64,000 nt of DNA from Mesorhabditis belari (GCA_958450365.1 CAUEEP010000915.1:1041001-1105000); one strand, 5' to 3'; numbered from the stretch's first letter, positions 1 to 11,597 are shown. Translations and numbers: made by a program. Notes: generated by a model not told the origin, from the letters alone.

Positions 1-167
1 GTGGAAGCCGATTTCAAATCTTGTTGTATCACAAAAATCTTTGCTAGACTATATTCAAATTGAGGCACAATCGGGGGCAGAGCAAGTCCGCTGGTGAGTT
101 TAAAATGATTTAAAACAAAGAAATGATTTAAATCATTTAGTTTGGCGCGCGGGGGTGGGTGCGCAGG

Positions 168-3100
168 ATGCGCTTCAACCTGCGACGCGTCTTCGTCCTC
201 TGTCTAATCGCTTTCTGCACAACACTTGTGATTCTATCATTCCCGAGAAGTGAAGGACCCTACGTGGATTCTGGTGAGTGCAATGAAGATTGATATCAGT
301 TTAAAGGAGAGCTTTTGAATAAAGACCAATTCTTATTAAAGCCAAACTATTGGCAGGTTTAGTAATCTAGTTTTTGAAGTTTTATGTAGAAATGAATAGC
401 TCCAATCGATTGGCCAATCCCGAAAATCCCCGGGTACAAATTTACAGCTGAATCTCTTTTTGTAACATCGAAAAAGCAAAGAAAATTGCCTATGTAAAAG
501 GTGTTCTTTGTGCGGCAGCGGAGTCGCTCTCCATCTGGCCAACGGCCGCCTTATATAAGCTGTTTCTCGCGGCCAAGTTTTGGGAGAAATTTTTGCTTAA
601 ATTAGGCTGATTTTTTGCTACAAATTTTACCTCATCCTAAAGCAAGATAATTTAGTTTTTATCATCAAATCTAATAAGAACAAATAACTTAAACAAATCG
701 CTTCTTTTCATAAACAAATACACCGTATTTTTGACTAAAAATGATCAATCACAGATCAAAAATTGTCTTTGCTTATTGAATAAACAAAGCATTTCCAAAC
801 GTGCTTGCAATGCAAAATTTGCAAAAGAAATCAGCTTAAACTATTTTAGATATCGAAAAAGATCCACAATTTCTACAAGCCGCTGTTCCAGAGGGAAGAC
901 ATTTCAATTTTGATCAATTGAACACAAAGAAAGGACCACCAAGAGGTCGAGTCTATCCAAATGGAGCCGGTGAACAACTCACCTTCCAGAAACAACCAAA
1001 TCCACCAAGTTTAATTAAAAACACTGATTATGGAGATCCCTTTGGTAAGCAAATTTCAAATTTTGAACTTTATCTTTTGTTTCAGATTTTACTCCTCCAC
1101 ACGACCAACAACTTTTGAGAAGAATCTATGAAGCAATCAAGAGAATCGATTTCGATGAATTGATACCAAAGGAATGCACAGAGAAAACAACGTTGAAACA
1201 ATATTGGCTACAGACAGAAGGGTAAGCGAATTAGATGCTAAAATTTAACCAAAGCTCTATCGAAAGTTTTAGAAAGCAAGTGAGCGCTGATGATTCGTGG
1301 GAACGCTTCTACTCACACATTGGAAGCTGCGATATGTACAGGTTAATGCTTAATTTAGCTTAACACTGCTTATTAACACTGCTTAATTTAGCTCAACACT
1401 GCTAAGCCTAAAGAAAGAAGTTTGATTTTGAAATCCGACTTTTCAGAGATGAAACGGTGATCGACGAACTTCTACGGGATTTGAACAAATTCCCGATCAA
1501 GACCGTGCATATTATGGATGGAGGAACGCAGGTAAAATTGGGAATTCGATAATTCGGTGATTGATAGTGAAACAAAAACTTCTAGGTTAAACTCGTCTTC
1601 ACTTTCGAAAACGGTAAACAAGCCGTTTTCAAGCCAATGAGATTTGGAAGAGATTACGAGTCAGATATCAATCATTTCTACTTTTCTGACTTTGAAAGAC
1701 ATCAAGCTGAGATTGCCACTTTTCATCTTGACAAGTTTGTTTTAATCTTTTAGAATTAATCGTAATCAAAAATAAATAATAATGAATGTTTTTAGAATCC
1801 TGGGCTTTCGAAGAGCTGTCCCAACAGTTGGTCGAATTGTTAATATCACTAGTGATCTTTACGACAAAGCTGAGAAAAAGTTGAAGAAAACTTTCTTTGT
1901 TTCTCCAGGTTAGAAGCTGGAAATTTTGAAGTAAATGGAATTTAGCTAAAAATAAATGCTTTGTCGGTCGATGTGATTACTATTGTGATACAACGCATGC
2001 GATTTGTGGTCTCCCGGACTTGAAGGTGAATATAACATGAAACATAACATAGTTTTTTGCTTTCAGGAAGGATCTTTGCAAGTATTTCTACCCGATGAGG
2101 GATCGGTTCCTCGAAAGCACAACAGAAGTCCGTACAGAAGAACATATTCAAAGAAAAATCAGCTCGCCGAATGGCAAACGAATATGGACTATTGTACGAA
2201 TCAAGTGAAAGCAAAAGGAGTCTACGCTCATGGAAGGAAATTGTTGGATTTGATTGATTTACATATCATGGATTATTTGATAGGTAAATCTAAAGATTTT
2301 CAATTGAAATAAAGCCAAAAAAACAGCCAAAAACAGCTTTACATTTGAACAAAACTATTAAGCTGGTGAATTGAAAACTGCGAGACTTTCAGCTAAAATT
2401 TATTCAACATAAAACCATGAATTCATTCCAAATAATTTCCATTATTATTGACGACTTCTGCCCATTTTACAGGCAATTTGCGGATTCCTCTTTCGTAGTA
2501 GGATTTTGGTTTGTGGGTGAGACAAGTGTGAGACTCAAAAATGGAGGACTGGAGATGTCTCAGTTTGAGCACTTTCTTCAAAAGAAACCCATTTTGGTGT
2601 CAATGGAAAAGTTGTAGAGAATCAAAAATCAGGCTTATAGCGAAATTTCCAAAAAGATACACTTAGTAGTTTCACTTAAAATGCAAGTTTTGTGAAAATT
2701 CGTAAATTTGGCATTTCTTGAAAACGAGTTTTTGAATCGTTCTGAAAATTTGGATATAAGCTTGATTTTTGATTCTCTACAACTTTTCCATTGACACCAA
2801 AATGCGTTTCTTTTGAAGAAAGTGCTCAAACTCAAATAGCTCGCAGTTTTCAATTCACCAACCCAATATTTCAGGAAATCAAGACCGTCACCACTATGAA
2901 TCGTTCAATGTTTTTGGAAAAATACCTTCCTATGCAATTCATTTGGACAATGGCAGAGCGTGAGTCTTAGGCATTGCAATTTAACTCAATATTTGCAACA
3001 AATTGGCCTCTTTTAGCTGCCTTTAAGACTGTTTAAGATTCTACTTTTCAGTTTTGGCCGAACTGACTTCGACGATCATGATATTCTCCTCCCGTTGAAG

Positions 3101-3507
3101 CAATGTTGCCTGATTAGACCTAGAACTCTTCAAACTCTTCTCAACTACTACTCCGAGCCAAGATCCCTCACAAGAGCTCTTCATGACTCAATGTTCAAAG
3201 ATCCCGTTCATCCGATTTTAGCTTTCAAACACTATCCAGCCTTAGAAAGACGGCTACATGATGGTAAGTGAGAAAAAACGCTTAATTTCACCATAAATAC
3301 TCCTTTTCAGTGATCAAAGCCATTGATGGTTGTCTGCAAAAAGTGAGTGCATCGGCGATGGTGATGAACCATTTCCACAATTCGGCTGTTGCTGAAGATC
3401 AAGCTGAAGAGGAGTCAAAGAGTGAAGACACAGAACCCGCTCAAGATCCGAAACTTGCTCTACAAAAGCCAAAGGAACAAGATCTTCATGATCCGAATCG
3501 GAAATAG
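168..3507 (+). CDS. famk-1: Fam20-family secretory-pathway protein kinase (FAMK-1 like)
   Basis: Kinase of the Fam20 family, which phosphorylates secreted proteins in the Golgi lumen. Twelve exons join in phase: 168-273, 850-1044, 1086-1221, 1273-1341, 1447-1531, 1586-1734, 1796-1908, 1946-2025, 2067-2283, 2875-2959, 3052-3263, 3311-3507, giving 547 aa. The N-terminus ([20 protein letters not shown]) reads as a type II signal anchor. Family landmarks are visible: Lys213 in VFKPMRF (ATP-binding lysine), Glu239 in [12 protein letters not shown], Asp387 in NQDRHHYE (catalytic), Asp408 in HLDNGRAFGR (metal-binding), and the disulfide-rich [10 protein letters not shown] segment near residues 289-298. 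The C-terminus has an acidic tail after [15 protein letters not shown]. Intron 9 (2284-2874) holds a mariner-type MITE that ends five bases before the acceptor AG. AATAAA at 3622 is a plausible poly(A) signal. The family is certain; whether the substrate preference is Fam20B- or Fam20C-like cannot be told from the sequence. Confidence 0.95.
2358..2866. mobile_element. mariner-type MITE, copy 1 (in Fam20 intron 9)
   Basis: A 509-bp element flanked by TA. Its ends are inverted copies of the sequence (CC)AACCCAA/TTGGTGAATTGAAAACTGCG shared with the copies at 4967, 24301 and 39497. The interior is a palindrome-like pair of blocks around the motif GTTGTAGAGAATCAAAAATC and its complement. There is no coding capacity. 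Confidence 0.85.
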
Positions 3508-3621
3508 TTAATGTGAGTTGAAAATTAACTATTTAAAATGACTTTTTCAGTTTTTCAACCCAAGAAAGTGAGCTTAATCCTTTCAGTGATAATTTTCTTC
3601 TTGAAAAATTAGCTCCACAGA

Positions 3622-3627
3622 AATAAA
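3622..3627 (+). promoter_or_regulatory. Poly(A) signal of the Fam20 gene
   Basis: AATAAA lies 115 nt after the stop codon of the Fam20 kinase, in AT-rich 3' sequence and before the duplicated block. It is the first canonical hexamer downstream. Confidence 0.5.
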
Positions 3628-3682
3628 GATCAAAAAACTGCTCAGTAGGTTGTGGGTACGATCACTCTCTTGTCATAAACAC

Positions 3683-4244
3683 GGACCAACCATAATAACA
3701 TCACTGCCAGATTTCGAAATCGCCGTGCGTCGAGCCCTTTTTGTAGACCCCTTTCTGCCTGTGTGCCAGAAAGCGCGCGATTACGGGCGCGCACAAAGAA
3801 CGCCCTCTTGCCGGAGCCAAAAACCCATCTAATAGCTATAAAAACTGTAAAATTTTCACGAAATAAACTTTCAGATACTTGCATGGTCTATAGACGGGTC
3901 TTGGGTGAAAGTTCATTCAAAATTATGATCGATATTCAAAAAAATTACCCCACTCTCATGTTCAAGGACCAACCATAATAACATCACTATCATATTTCCA
4001 AACTGTTAAGCGGCAAGCCCTTTTTCTAGACCCCTTCCTGACTATATGCCAGAAATTGCGCGATTACGGGTGCGCACAAAGAACGTCCTCTTGCCGCAGC
4101 CAAAAAACGATTTAATAGCTATAAAAACTGTAAAATTTTTACGAAATAAACTTTCAGATACTCGCATGGTCTATAGACGGGTCTCGGGTGAAAGTTCATT
4201 CAAAATTATGCTCGATATTCAAAAAAAATTACCCCACTCTCACG
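3683..4244. repeat. Tandem duplication, two units of about 283 bp
   Basis: Unit 1 is 3683-3965 and unit 2 is 3966-about 4244. Both begin GGACCAACCATAATAACATC and run through the same sequence (GCGCGATTACGGG, then AATAGCTATAAAAACTG) to TTACCCCACTCTCA. The units have diverged by scattered substitutions. Short ORFs in them are open in several frames and are not gene-like. A related piece (GAGCGATTACGCG near 55989) appears in the intron of the peptide gene at 55.7 kb. Confidence 0.85.
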
Positions 4245-4966
4245 TGCCACATTCCTTTTGCCTTCTTTATTTTTCCAATTCTCGTGCAAATGTGCCTTTT
4301 TCCACAACGAATTGTCTGTATTGCAAAATATGGGTTCACCATTTTTTGTCATTAAAAAAAGTGTTTTGTTTTTGAGCTTATACCTCTAAATACAGATTGT
4401 GCACATTATTGTGATATCTAGCCTCAAAGAACAGTGTTTTTAAAAAGAATTTTCCTTTTCCTTTTCCTTTCATTTTTATCCTATGAAAAGTCGCCTTTCT
4501 GACTACGTGTGATGTCTTTTTTTAGGAAATTTCTTTTTTTTTTTGAAATTTAGCCTAATTACCGGTGAAAATTTAGAAAATTAGCTTATTTTTAAAGATT
4601 TTAAATGGTCCTTAAGCAGCTTTGACAAGTTTTGACAAATTTCGGTGGCTCTTCTTCTCTCTCTGGGTAACTTACTCTTTTTGTTTTTGCTTTCTTCTCT
4701 CTATTTCTTTTTTGAACTTTCTAATTTTTTTTGCTCAAAGCATAAAAATTTATTGATAAACCCGTGTTGAATTTTGACAAATATCCATTGTTGATGAAAC
4801 ACTCAAGAAACTTCACCGTAAACATTCACGCCGAGCTTCGTTCGGTACAAGAACACGCTGAAATGAGAGAATAACTTTGAAACTTTTATTATAAGCAAAT
4901 TCATTATTATTTTATCTTTAGAAAGATTAAATCTCTTTAGCTGAGTCTTTCTGGTTTACCTAACTA
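4245..4966. other. Intergenic AT-rich sequence, no gene seen
   Basis: T-rich, low-complexity tracts with no splice-consistent coding frame on either strand. It separates the tandem duplication from the large mariner copy. Confidence 0.6.
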
Positions 4967-5725
4967 TTGGGTTGGTGAATTGAAAACTGCGGGACTTTGA
5001 ACTAAATTTTATTCAACATAAAACCATCAATTCATTCCAAATAATTTCCATTATTATTGACGACTTCTGCCTATTTTACAGGCAATTTGCGGATTCCTCT
5101 TTCGTAGTAGGATTTTGGTTTTGAATCGAAAAACTTTCAAAGCCAACTTTGACTGCTTCTTCCGAATCGAAGTGTTCTCCCGCAAGCCCATTACTCATGA
5201 TCCGGAATAAATAGTAATCAAAAGGGGCGAGGTCCGGGCTGTATGGGGAATGCGCCAAAAGTTCCCAAACAAGGCTATTTATTTTAGAGCGAGTCAGTTT
5301 TGCAACGTGAGGGCGTGCGTTGTCGTGGAGGAGAACGATCTTTTACTTGAATTTTGGTTTGTGTGTGAGACAAGTGTGAGACTCAAAAATGGAGGACTGG
5401 AGATGTCCCAGTTTGAGCACTTTCTTCAAAAGAAACCCATTTTGGTGTCAATAGAAAAGTTGTAGAGAATCAAAAATTAGGCTTTTAGCCAAATTTCCAA
5501 AAAGATACACTTAGTAGTTTCGCTTAAAATGCAAGTTTTGTGAAAATTCGTAAATTTGGCATTTCTTGAAAACCAGCTTTTGAATCGTTCTGAAAATTTG
5601 GATATAAGCTTGATTTTTGATTCTCTACCACTTTTCCATTGACACCAAAATGGGTTTCTTTTGAAAAAAAGTGCTTAAACTGTCACATATGACAATAGCC
5701 GGCAGTTTTCAATTCACCAACCGAA
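4967..5725. mobile_element. mariner-type element, copy 2 (retains part of its transposase)
   Basis: A 759-bp copy flanked by TA (4965-4966 and 5726-5727) with the same ends as the smaller copies. Between the conserved end blocks it carries about 235 bp coding for the C-terminal catalytic half of a mariner transposase on the minus strand. It is therefore the least reduced copy and identifies the family as mariner. Confidence 0.9.
5113..5345 (-). pseudogene. mariner transposase fragment (D,D34D catalytic end)
   Basis: One uninterrupted reading frame on the minus strand covers the second and third catalytic aspartates of a mariner transposase: LLHDNARPHVAKLTR, then HSPYSPDLAPFDYYLF, followed by FDSEEAVKVGFESF. 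The N-terminal DNA-binding half and the first aspartate are missing, and the frame runs into non-coding element sequence at both sides. It is a deletion remnant and cannot encode a working enzyme. Confidence 0.9.
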
Positions 5726-6010
5726 TAGAAAGTCAATGGAAAAAGCCACAGAATCAGTTGTTCTTCTTTTCTTAAACCTTATAAACCATTGAAACGAACT
5801 TCAGTAAAAAGTCAATATTTCCTTGCTCAAGTATCTTGTGTAATTGAGCTATTTGGTGTCTGTCAATTGTCCATGGATCAAAACAGATACTTGAATGGGT
5901 TTCTTTTGAAGAAAGTGCTCAAACTGTCACATATAATAATAGCCGGCAGTTTTCAATTCAATAAACCCAATAATTGAGATTCTATTAACAAACTATAATC
6001 AGGCAAAGAC
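5726..6010. repeat. Partial mariner end and spacer
   Basis: Positions about 5897-5972 repeat the right-hand end of the mariner-type MITE (GGGTTTCTTTTGAAGAAAGT to TTTTCAATTCAATAAACCCA) without the left part. The rest is spacer before the small minus-strand gene. Confidence 0.6.
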
Positions 6011-6566
6011 TCACATTTCTTTCTCCTGAAAATCGGGGTCAGTCTCGAATTTGTTTGACTTTTGTGTGTCTTTTTGCTTAAAATTTAAAGTTTTTAAAAG
6101 TTTAAGACCAAAAACTCACTACCTTGCTATTCTCAGATACTTTATTTGTTCTTTCGATTCGATTTTCTAACAATCGACCATGAGTGGATTGCCGCCTTGG
6201 ATGAGGAGCTGGTGGCTGAAATAAGTGGATGAGAATGAAAAATGAAAAACAGATTAAGCGATTAACCGTTTTCTTCAAATAACTTATGAAATTCGAAAGC
6301 AAAATCCCCTTTTTACCAACCCGAAAAACGATTTTCTGATGCCGAGCCACAATGTCTTTGGCGTGTCGTCTTTGTTGATCCCTTGCCCATAAATCGATGA
6401 ATGTGAATTTGCTATTGAAATCCTGAAATTGTCTAGATAGATTTCTAGATCAAAACCTTGCCTCAAAATTGTTTTGATTGGGAATATATGAGCATTGACT
6501 TGTGATGCTCATTATCCTCTCTGTTGGATACAATGTGATCGACGTTTGACTTGGTTGACGGCTCAT
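6011..6566 (-). CDS. Unrecognised small basic protein, 107 aa, trans-splice-type start
   Basis: Four exons on the minus strand join in phase: 6566-6457, 6422-6317, 6215-6123 and a 15-nt last exon 6025-6011. The start ATG lies two bases after a TTCAG acceptor (splice point 6568), as for a spliced-leader trans-spliced mRNA. The protein begins MSRQPSQTSITLYPTE and contains GQGINKDDTPKTLWLGIRK and PPAPHPRRQSTHGR. It is Ser/Arg-rich, with no signal peptide or membrane segment. I do not recognise the family. The donor at exon 2 is ambiguous: GTTGGT and GTAAAA are four bases apart, and GTAAAA was chosen because it keeps the next exon open to its end. The gene lies downstream of the 5-phosphatase gene on the same strand, about 1.6 kb away. 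Confidence 0.6.
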
Positions 6567-7048
6567 TTCTGAATGTAGAACAGTTTGACAAAGGGATCAA
6601 AACAAATAGTATAAAACATTCAAGTTCTGAGAGTAAAATTATGAAGCAAATGGCTGAGTTAAAGTGGAAAAGGCAGGCTTTACTTCTCACGTATCAAGTT
6701 CAACACAAATGGGTTTGAATGATCTCATTGTCAGCGAAAAAATCAAAGAGAAAAACTTTTTGTCAGATGACTTTTCGAAAAACAAGGTGTTCTAGATGGA
6801 AAAGCAAGGAAATCGGAAAAGAAAAACTCATTGAATGGAGGATATGTCCGTCACTCACTCGTCCATTGATAAGAGAAAAAAAGAAAGAAGAGCACCTGTT
6901 TGTTTTAAAGAGGAAATCATTGTCTTTGTGTGGGGAAAGGCTTGAGATAACTGTGATTTGATATCGTGAAGGTGATTGTATTTCATTTCCTGATAGATTT
7001 AAGACAGCAATTTTGATCAAGTGTCAAGAAGTTAGAAGGTTTAAACCA

Positions 7049-7300
7049 TCTGAACCAACTATTGATTCTATTTTATTATATTTTCTCGCTAGATTAGTAA
7101 TTGTGCTATATTCCGAATAAATATCTAATAACCATTGTCCTATCGGTACCCTCTCACGCACTGCACATTCCCGGACTGTGCACTAAAATGTGCAGTGCGT
7201 GAGAGGGTACCGATGGGGCAATGATTATTAGATATTTATATATAGCACAATTACTAATCTAGCGAGAAAATATAATAAAATGAAATCATAGTTGGTTCAG
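7049..7300. mobile_element. Palindromic MITE P1, about 250 bp
   Basis: Long inverted repeat. The left arm begins TGAACCAACTATTGATTC and the right arm ends GAAATCATAGTTGGTTCA, with about 100 bp per arm through CTCGCTAGATTAGTAATTGT and the GC-rich heart GGTACCCTCTCACGCACTGC. Almost the whole element can fold into one hairpin. Confidence 0.85.
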
Positions 7301-8136
7301 TGTTTCGAAGCCAAAGAAAAGCAATACCAAGTGAGCTCCATCCCTTTTTATCACACAAACGAGCTTTAGAGGAAGGACAAGAGGATCAGAGATATTCAAA
7401 ATCAAAACATCAAATAAGATTTCACAGAGAAGAGCTACTTTTCTGCACAGAGACTGAGCAACAACTTCACAAGACTCAATGAAAAAGAATTCTGCCAAGA
7501 AATTTCTCATTCTCTTCCTAAACTCTCTAGATTCAAGTTTTTTTTTCAGAAATACCCCATTATAGTGCTCGGTTCATTTAGATTTGAGTGTCAAAGACTT
7601 AGAAATATAACAAAGATGTGTGTAAGACTTAGAAATATAAAAAAGATGAGTGTAAGACTTAGCAATATAAAAAAGATGAGTGTCAAAGACTTAGAAAGTA
7701 CTTTCAAAGAGACTAATCCGATAGTGAGTGATTAAAAATGAATAGAAGTGTACAAAGTTCACCAAACACTGTTATCTTTTCTCATTGACGCAATTTTAGC
7801 ATCACATCACCCGATGAACCCTATAATGTCCAAGCAAAATGAGTTCTTCTCAAAATTTATCGCTTCTCCATTGAACAACTGTTTTCTCAAACAGCCACAA
7901 GTGCCAAAAGTGTTATTTCAAAAAAAGCAATAGAGATTTATTTCAATTTTTTGGATTTTCATTAGCCATTTTTGTTGTGCCAGAGATTGAGGTGTGAGCT
8001 GGGATGGAATGTCGACGACTATCAATGCTCTTGCGTTTTTCCCCATTCACAGCGACGATGATTGGGCTTGGCTGAATTAGTTTTTCTTACAATTAGTTTT
8101 TTACAATTGTTATTGTATTGTATTGTTGCTGTTTCA
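7301..8136. other. Intergenic; contains a short tandem repeat at 7590-7700
   Basis: No supported gene. About 7590-7700 holds four imperfect copies of a unit of about 30 bp, GACTTAGAAATATAAAAAAG followed by ATGAGTGTAA. Overlapping open frames on both strands at 7286-7510 have no splice context and no recognisable domain. Confidence 0.6.
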
Positions 8137-10792
8137 TTATTTCTTCAGAACAAAGGTTTTAAGCTTTACCGAGGGATTTGTCGATTTAACATCTGCAGCC
8201 TTTGGCGTAACTGAGCCATTTGAAAAGTCTTCGTGATTGTTCATCGCTTCCGAATCACTTCTTGTTGTGATCCCGTTTAACAAAAGATGTAACGAATATT
8301 GAGTAGCGCCCAGACAACTATCCAATACGTTTTCCTGTCTCAACGTTAAATCAGGAGTGCTCCCAGTTAGTTGAACCGGCTAAACCTGTTATTTCTTTAA
8401 CTCTAAATCTTTAACCCTTGCCATTTCCAATTTCTGTAATTTCTTTTCTCTCTTTCAATTTCTCAAACTCACTTCAGAATCTCCTCTCTTATATTCCTTA
8501 TTGAGGGCCAATATTCGTAGAGAACAGTAAACCGGTCGATGATCAGATTCGGTTAGAAAATCAAGACAGTTGTACTCAAAAGCTTCAATCAATCGTTTGT
8601 TTGAAGAAAAATAGAGAACTCGATCCTAAATAATGATGATTTTAGTCGAACTTTAGCTTTACCGTATACGATGGTTGTCTTTTCTTATCGTACTCACAGC
8701 GAAGACTTTGAAATTTGTAAGATGGCGGAAAAGTTATCTCAGCTTCTTCAAATCCAGCAAAAACGATGGCTGAAATTCAAAGAAAAACAAGATTCATTGC
8801 TAGGAGGCGAATGATCTTGCTTAGCAACAGTAGAGTCATCGAATTTACCTTTTTGCTTAAAATTAAGCAGTTCATCTTTTTCTAAATATCGTCGAACATC
8901 GATTACGAAACATAGTCTTCGATTAGGGTTTGGAACCATAACAGTTCCAGTTTGAATTCGAAAATTTAAGTCGCCCATCCAAACTACCACCTAAAGAAGT
9001 TAGATTGAATTTCATGACCACCTTTTCTTCATAATTCAAAAAGTTTAAGAAAGTTTACTTTATTAAATAGATACCTACCGTAAATACTGTAATAGTACCC
9101 CACTGCCATAATGATGGTGCGGATTGTTGCGGAGTGTTGCGTAGTCTAGCTTTGAACGAGTTTTTCTCGACACTGGTTTAGGCTACAATGCGCGCTTAAG
9201 TATCAAAAAATAGCTGAAATTCAGGGCTATTTTTTCATACCAAAGACGCATTTTTTGAAAGTACGGGTGCTTTGCAAAAAATAAAATACTAAAAAACGAC
9301 TACGACTTTGCGACTACGCGACTGTACAAGGGGGTATTAGGAGTACTATTACAGTATTCACGGTATTAATTTAACGTGCAGTCCAAAACTTTCTCCACAC
9401 CCGATATTCTTAAAGCAAACGATCACCCGATAAACAATATTCTTAAAGCAAACCCACATCAGCCGCCAGCAGTGAACCATTTCCTTTGTTTTGCTGAGCA
9501 ATTGTTTGGAAACTTAGCTTCTTGAGAGTTTTATTGTAATCCGCCCAACGTTGTGTGATTGATCCATCTAAATCATTGAATTACATGGTTAATCTAAACC
9601 AGTTTACGAGAAAAATGACTGGAGACAAAGGCGAGTGTTCTCTGATAGATTTTGAAGGCAACACCGATCGATCCTTTGGTTCGAACGGGTTTTGCCACCG
9701 CATTTGAGGGCACAAATTGAGTATCGGGACAGGCTAAAGGTTTAAATAAACTTAATAAAATAAATATTTGAATCATTTTCTCACCAATAGCATAAGGCAC
9801 GTGTTGTTTCCTTATAGAAACCAGCATCATTTGACTCCAGTAACGAACAGAAAAGTAGATTTGATGAGTTTGTGAGAGGATTGCGTTTATTTTTTCGAGT
9901 ACAATCTCGTGAAAGGTTCTAAATGTGATCGATTCTAATTTTAGATTCTAATCAGATTCTAATCAAATTCTAATTACCGAGTTTGAGGTCGAATTTCTTG
10001 TAGACCGATGACAATAATATCCTCAAGTCCTTTAGAATCTCGTCTTTCGATTAGGAAACGAGTGAATGGATCAAATATTGAAGATTGCTGAAAGAATTTC
10101 TTTAAGAAATTTTATATTTAAAACCTTTTCATTGAGATTCCAAGTGATAGCGAGGATGGAGAGTGAATGGTTTGGAAGGTGTCGACCAAGATGACCATAA
10201 TCAGGAATAGAGAAATGACCAAATGAAGTAACTCGAGTGACTTTATGACTGTAAATTAAAATATTACCGGTAATAGGAAAGTTAAAATAAATCCGTGTTA
10301 TTTAAAATCGCATAAACATAACTGAGAAAATACTTGAGAGTTTAATATTTAATATAATGACGCTGCGGAGTGTTGCGTAGTCTAGCTTTGAACGAGTTTT
10401 TCTCGACACTGGTTTAGGCTACAATGCGCGCTTAGGTATCAAAAAATAGCTGAAATTCAGGGCTATTTTTGATACAAAAGACGCATTTTTTGAAAGTACG
10501 GGTGCTTTGCAAAAAATAAAATATTAAAAAACTTTTGACTTACTTTAGATTTTGTTGTGGTAATAGCATCCATGTGTGATCATCCGGTTGGGTAACTAAG
10601 CGAAAGCATAACTATTTGATTGCTAGAATTGATTTGATTGCTTTAAACAAGAAAAGATTGATAGGATTGAATCTTTTTGAGTTTTCTTCAATAAATAAAC
10701 TCACAATGTGTATCAGTCTCCTTTTGAAGTCGAAGCAGTTGAAAGATTTCCATCATCAGTCGCTTGTTCGGACATGATGACTCCACAAGCAT
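8137..10792 (-). CDS. inpp-1: Inositol polyphosphate 5-phosphatase, INPP5E type
   Basis: Removes the 5-phosphate of phosphoinositides; the INPP5E type acts at primary cilia in other animals. Exons (minus): 10792-10705, 10595-10544, 10248-10125, 10087-9978, 9918-9785, 9733-9608, 9567-9458, 8990-8849, 8769-8663, 8625-8473, 8379-8137; 462 aa, all phases consistent. Catalytic motifs in order: ITWNLNE, DIIVIGLQE (Glu119), TKGSIGVAFKIYQRTLAFVSSHF, VWMGDLNFR (Asp255, Asn257), PPSYKF, PSYTDRVLY, SDHRPVY (Asp359, His360). The PSYTDRVLY form is the INPP5E one. The last exon is a choice: splicing at ACAG near 8430 would give a 14-residue end (KLEMARVKDLELKK), while TTTAG at 8380 gives an 80-residue Ser/Asn-rich tail. 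Neither ends in a CaaX box, unlike vertebrate INPP5E. The start is uncertain: ATG at 10792 or 10756, possibly with an upstream exon. Confidence 0.9.
9076..9365. mobile_element. MITE family P2, full copy (in 5-phosphatase intron 7)
   Basis: A 290-bp element with terminal inverted repeats: TACCGTAAATACTGTAATAG at the left, and the complement of that pattern ending CACGGTA at the right. The interior carries TGTTGCGTAGTCTAGCTTTG and CGACACTGGTTTAGGCTACA. Confidence 0.8.
10362..10532. mobile_element. MITE family P2, internal fragment (in 5-phosphatase intron 2)
   Basis: About 170 bp repeats the interior of the 9076 copy in the same orientation (TGTTGCGTAGTCTAGCTTTG to GGGTGCTTTGCAAAAAATAA) but lacks both terminal repeats. 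Two introns of the same gene therefore hold related pieces. Confidence 0.8.
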
Positions 10793-11597
10793 TCCCGAAA
10801 AAGCTAAGAAAACTTAAAGAGTCACCAATTCGTTGACGTTTTAGCCAGTAATTTGGTGGGTTTTGGAATTTCGATGTCTAAGTCTATAGCTTATGAGTGG
10901 TCCGTAGTCATGGAGACCGCCCCACGACCAGCTGCAATTTTCCACTTCACACAAATCGTTTTTCTATTTTAGGTGTTTATTTTACCGGAAATGGTTTTGA
11001 GAAAACAAATAACGATACTAAAATGTTCATTTAAAAGAGAATAAAACAATTTTTTTTGGAATAGTTTTAGAGTTTAAAGCTTTAAAGTCTACAACACTGA
11101 ATATCTTGACGAACAGAACACTATAATGGGATAAAAAGCAAATAAAAGCAAATAAAAGAAAATAAAAGAAAATAAAAGCAAAAATTCTTTCTTTATCTTC
11201 TTTCAGAAGATAAACGAAAGAATACATGAATCATTTGTGCTCTAAAATTTTTCAGATTTTTTATAAAATCATATTTTTAATAATATTATATTGTTTTTAA
11301 TAATATTATTCTACTGATAATTCTATTGATATCGATTTTATTGATAACCTTCTATGACTCCACACTTCTATGACTTCTATGACTTCTATGACTTCTATGA
11401 CTTCTATGACTTCTATGACTTCTATGACTTCTATGACATAAAGTTTTTTTTCTTTGAAATGTCAACATTTAGAAATTTTGTTTGCTTCTCTCCCTGGCAT
11501 TTAAACAATAATTCGATTTTTTTAGAATCACATTTACATTAAACAGTTAAACTTGTTTCATTTTTTAGGAAAAGAATTGTAAGAACTCGTCTTTAGA
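10793..11597. other. Intergenic; includes a 9-bp tandem array
   Basis: 11366-11437 is a run of eight TTCTATGAC units. The GC-richer stretch at 10800-10930 could hold an upstream exon of the 5-phosphatase gene: on the minus strand a frame reading NPPNYWLKRQRIGDSLSF is open. No start or donor decides the matter. Confidence 0.5.

Noticed and set aside
6102..6466. Two overlapping minus-strand ORFs read as separate genes
   Set aside because: They are exons 2-3 of the small gene at 6011-6566 plus intron read-through.
7286..7510. ORFs on both strands as a gene
   Set aside because: No acceptor/donor framework, no domain, adjacent to the P1 palindrome and a tandem repeat.
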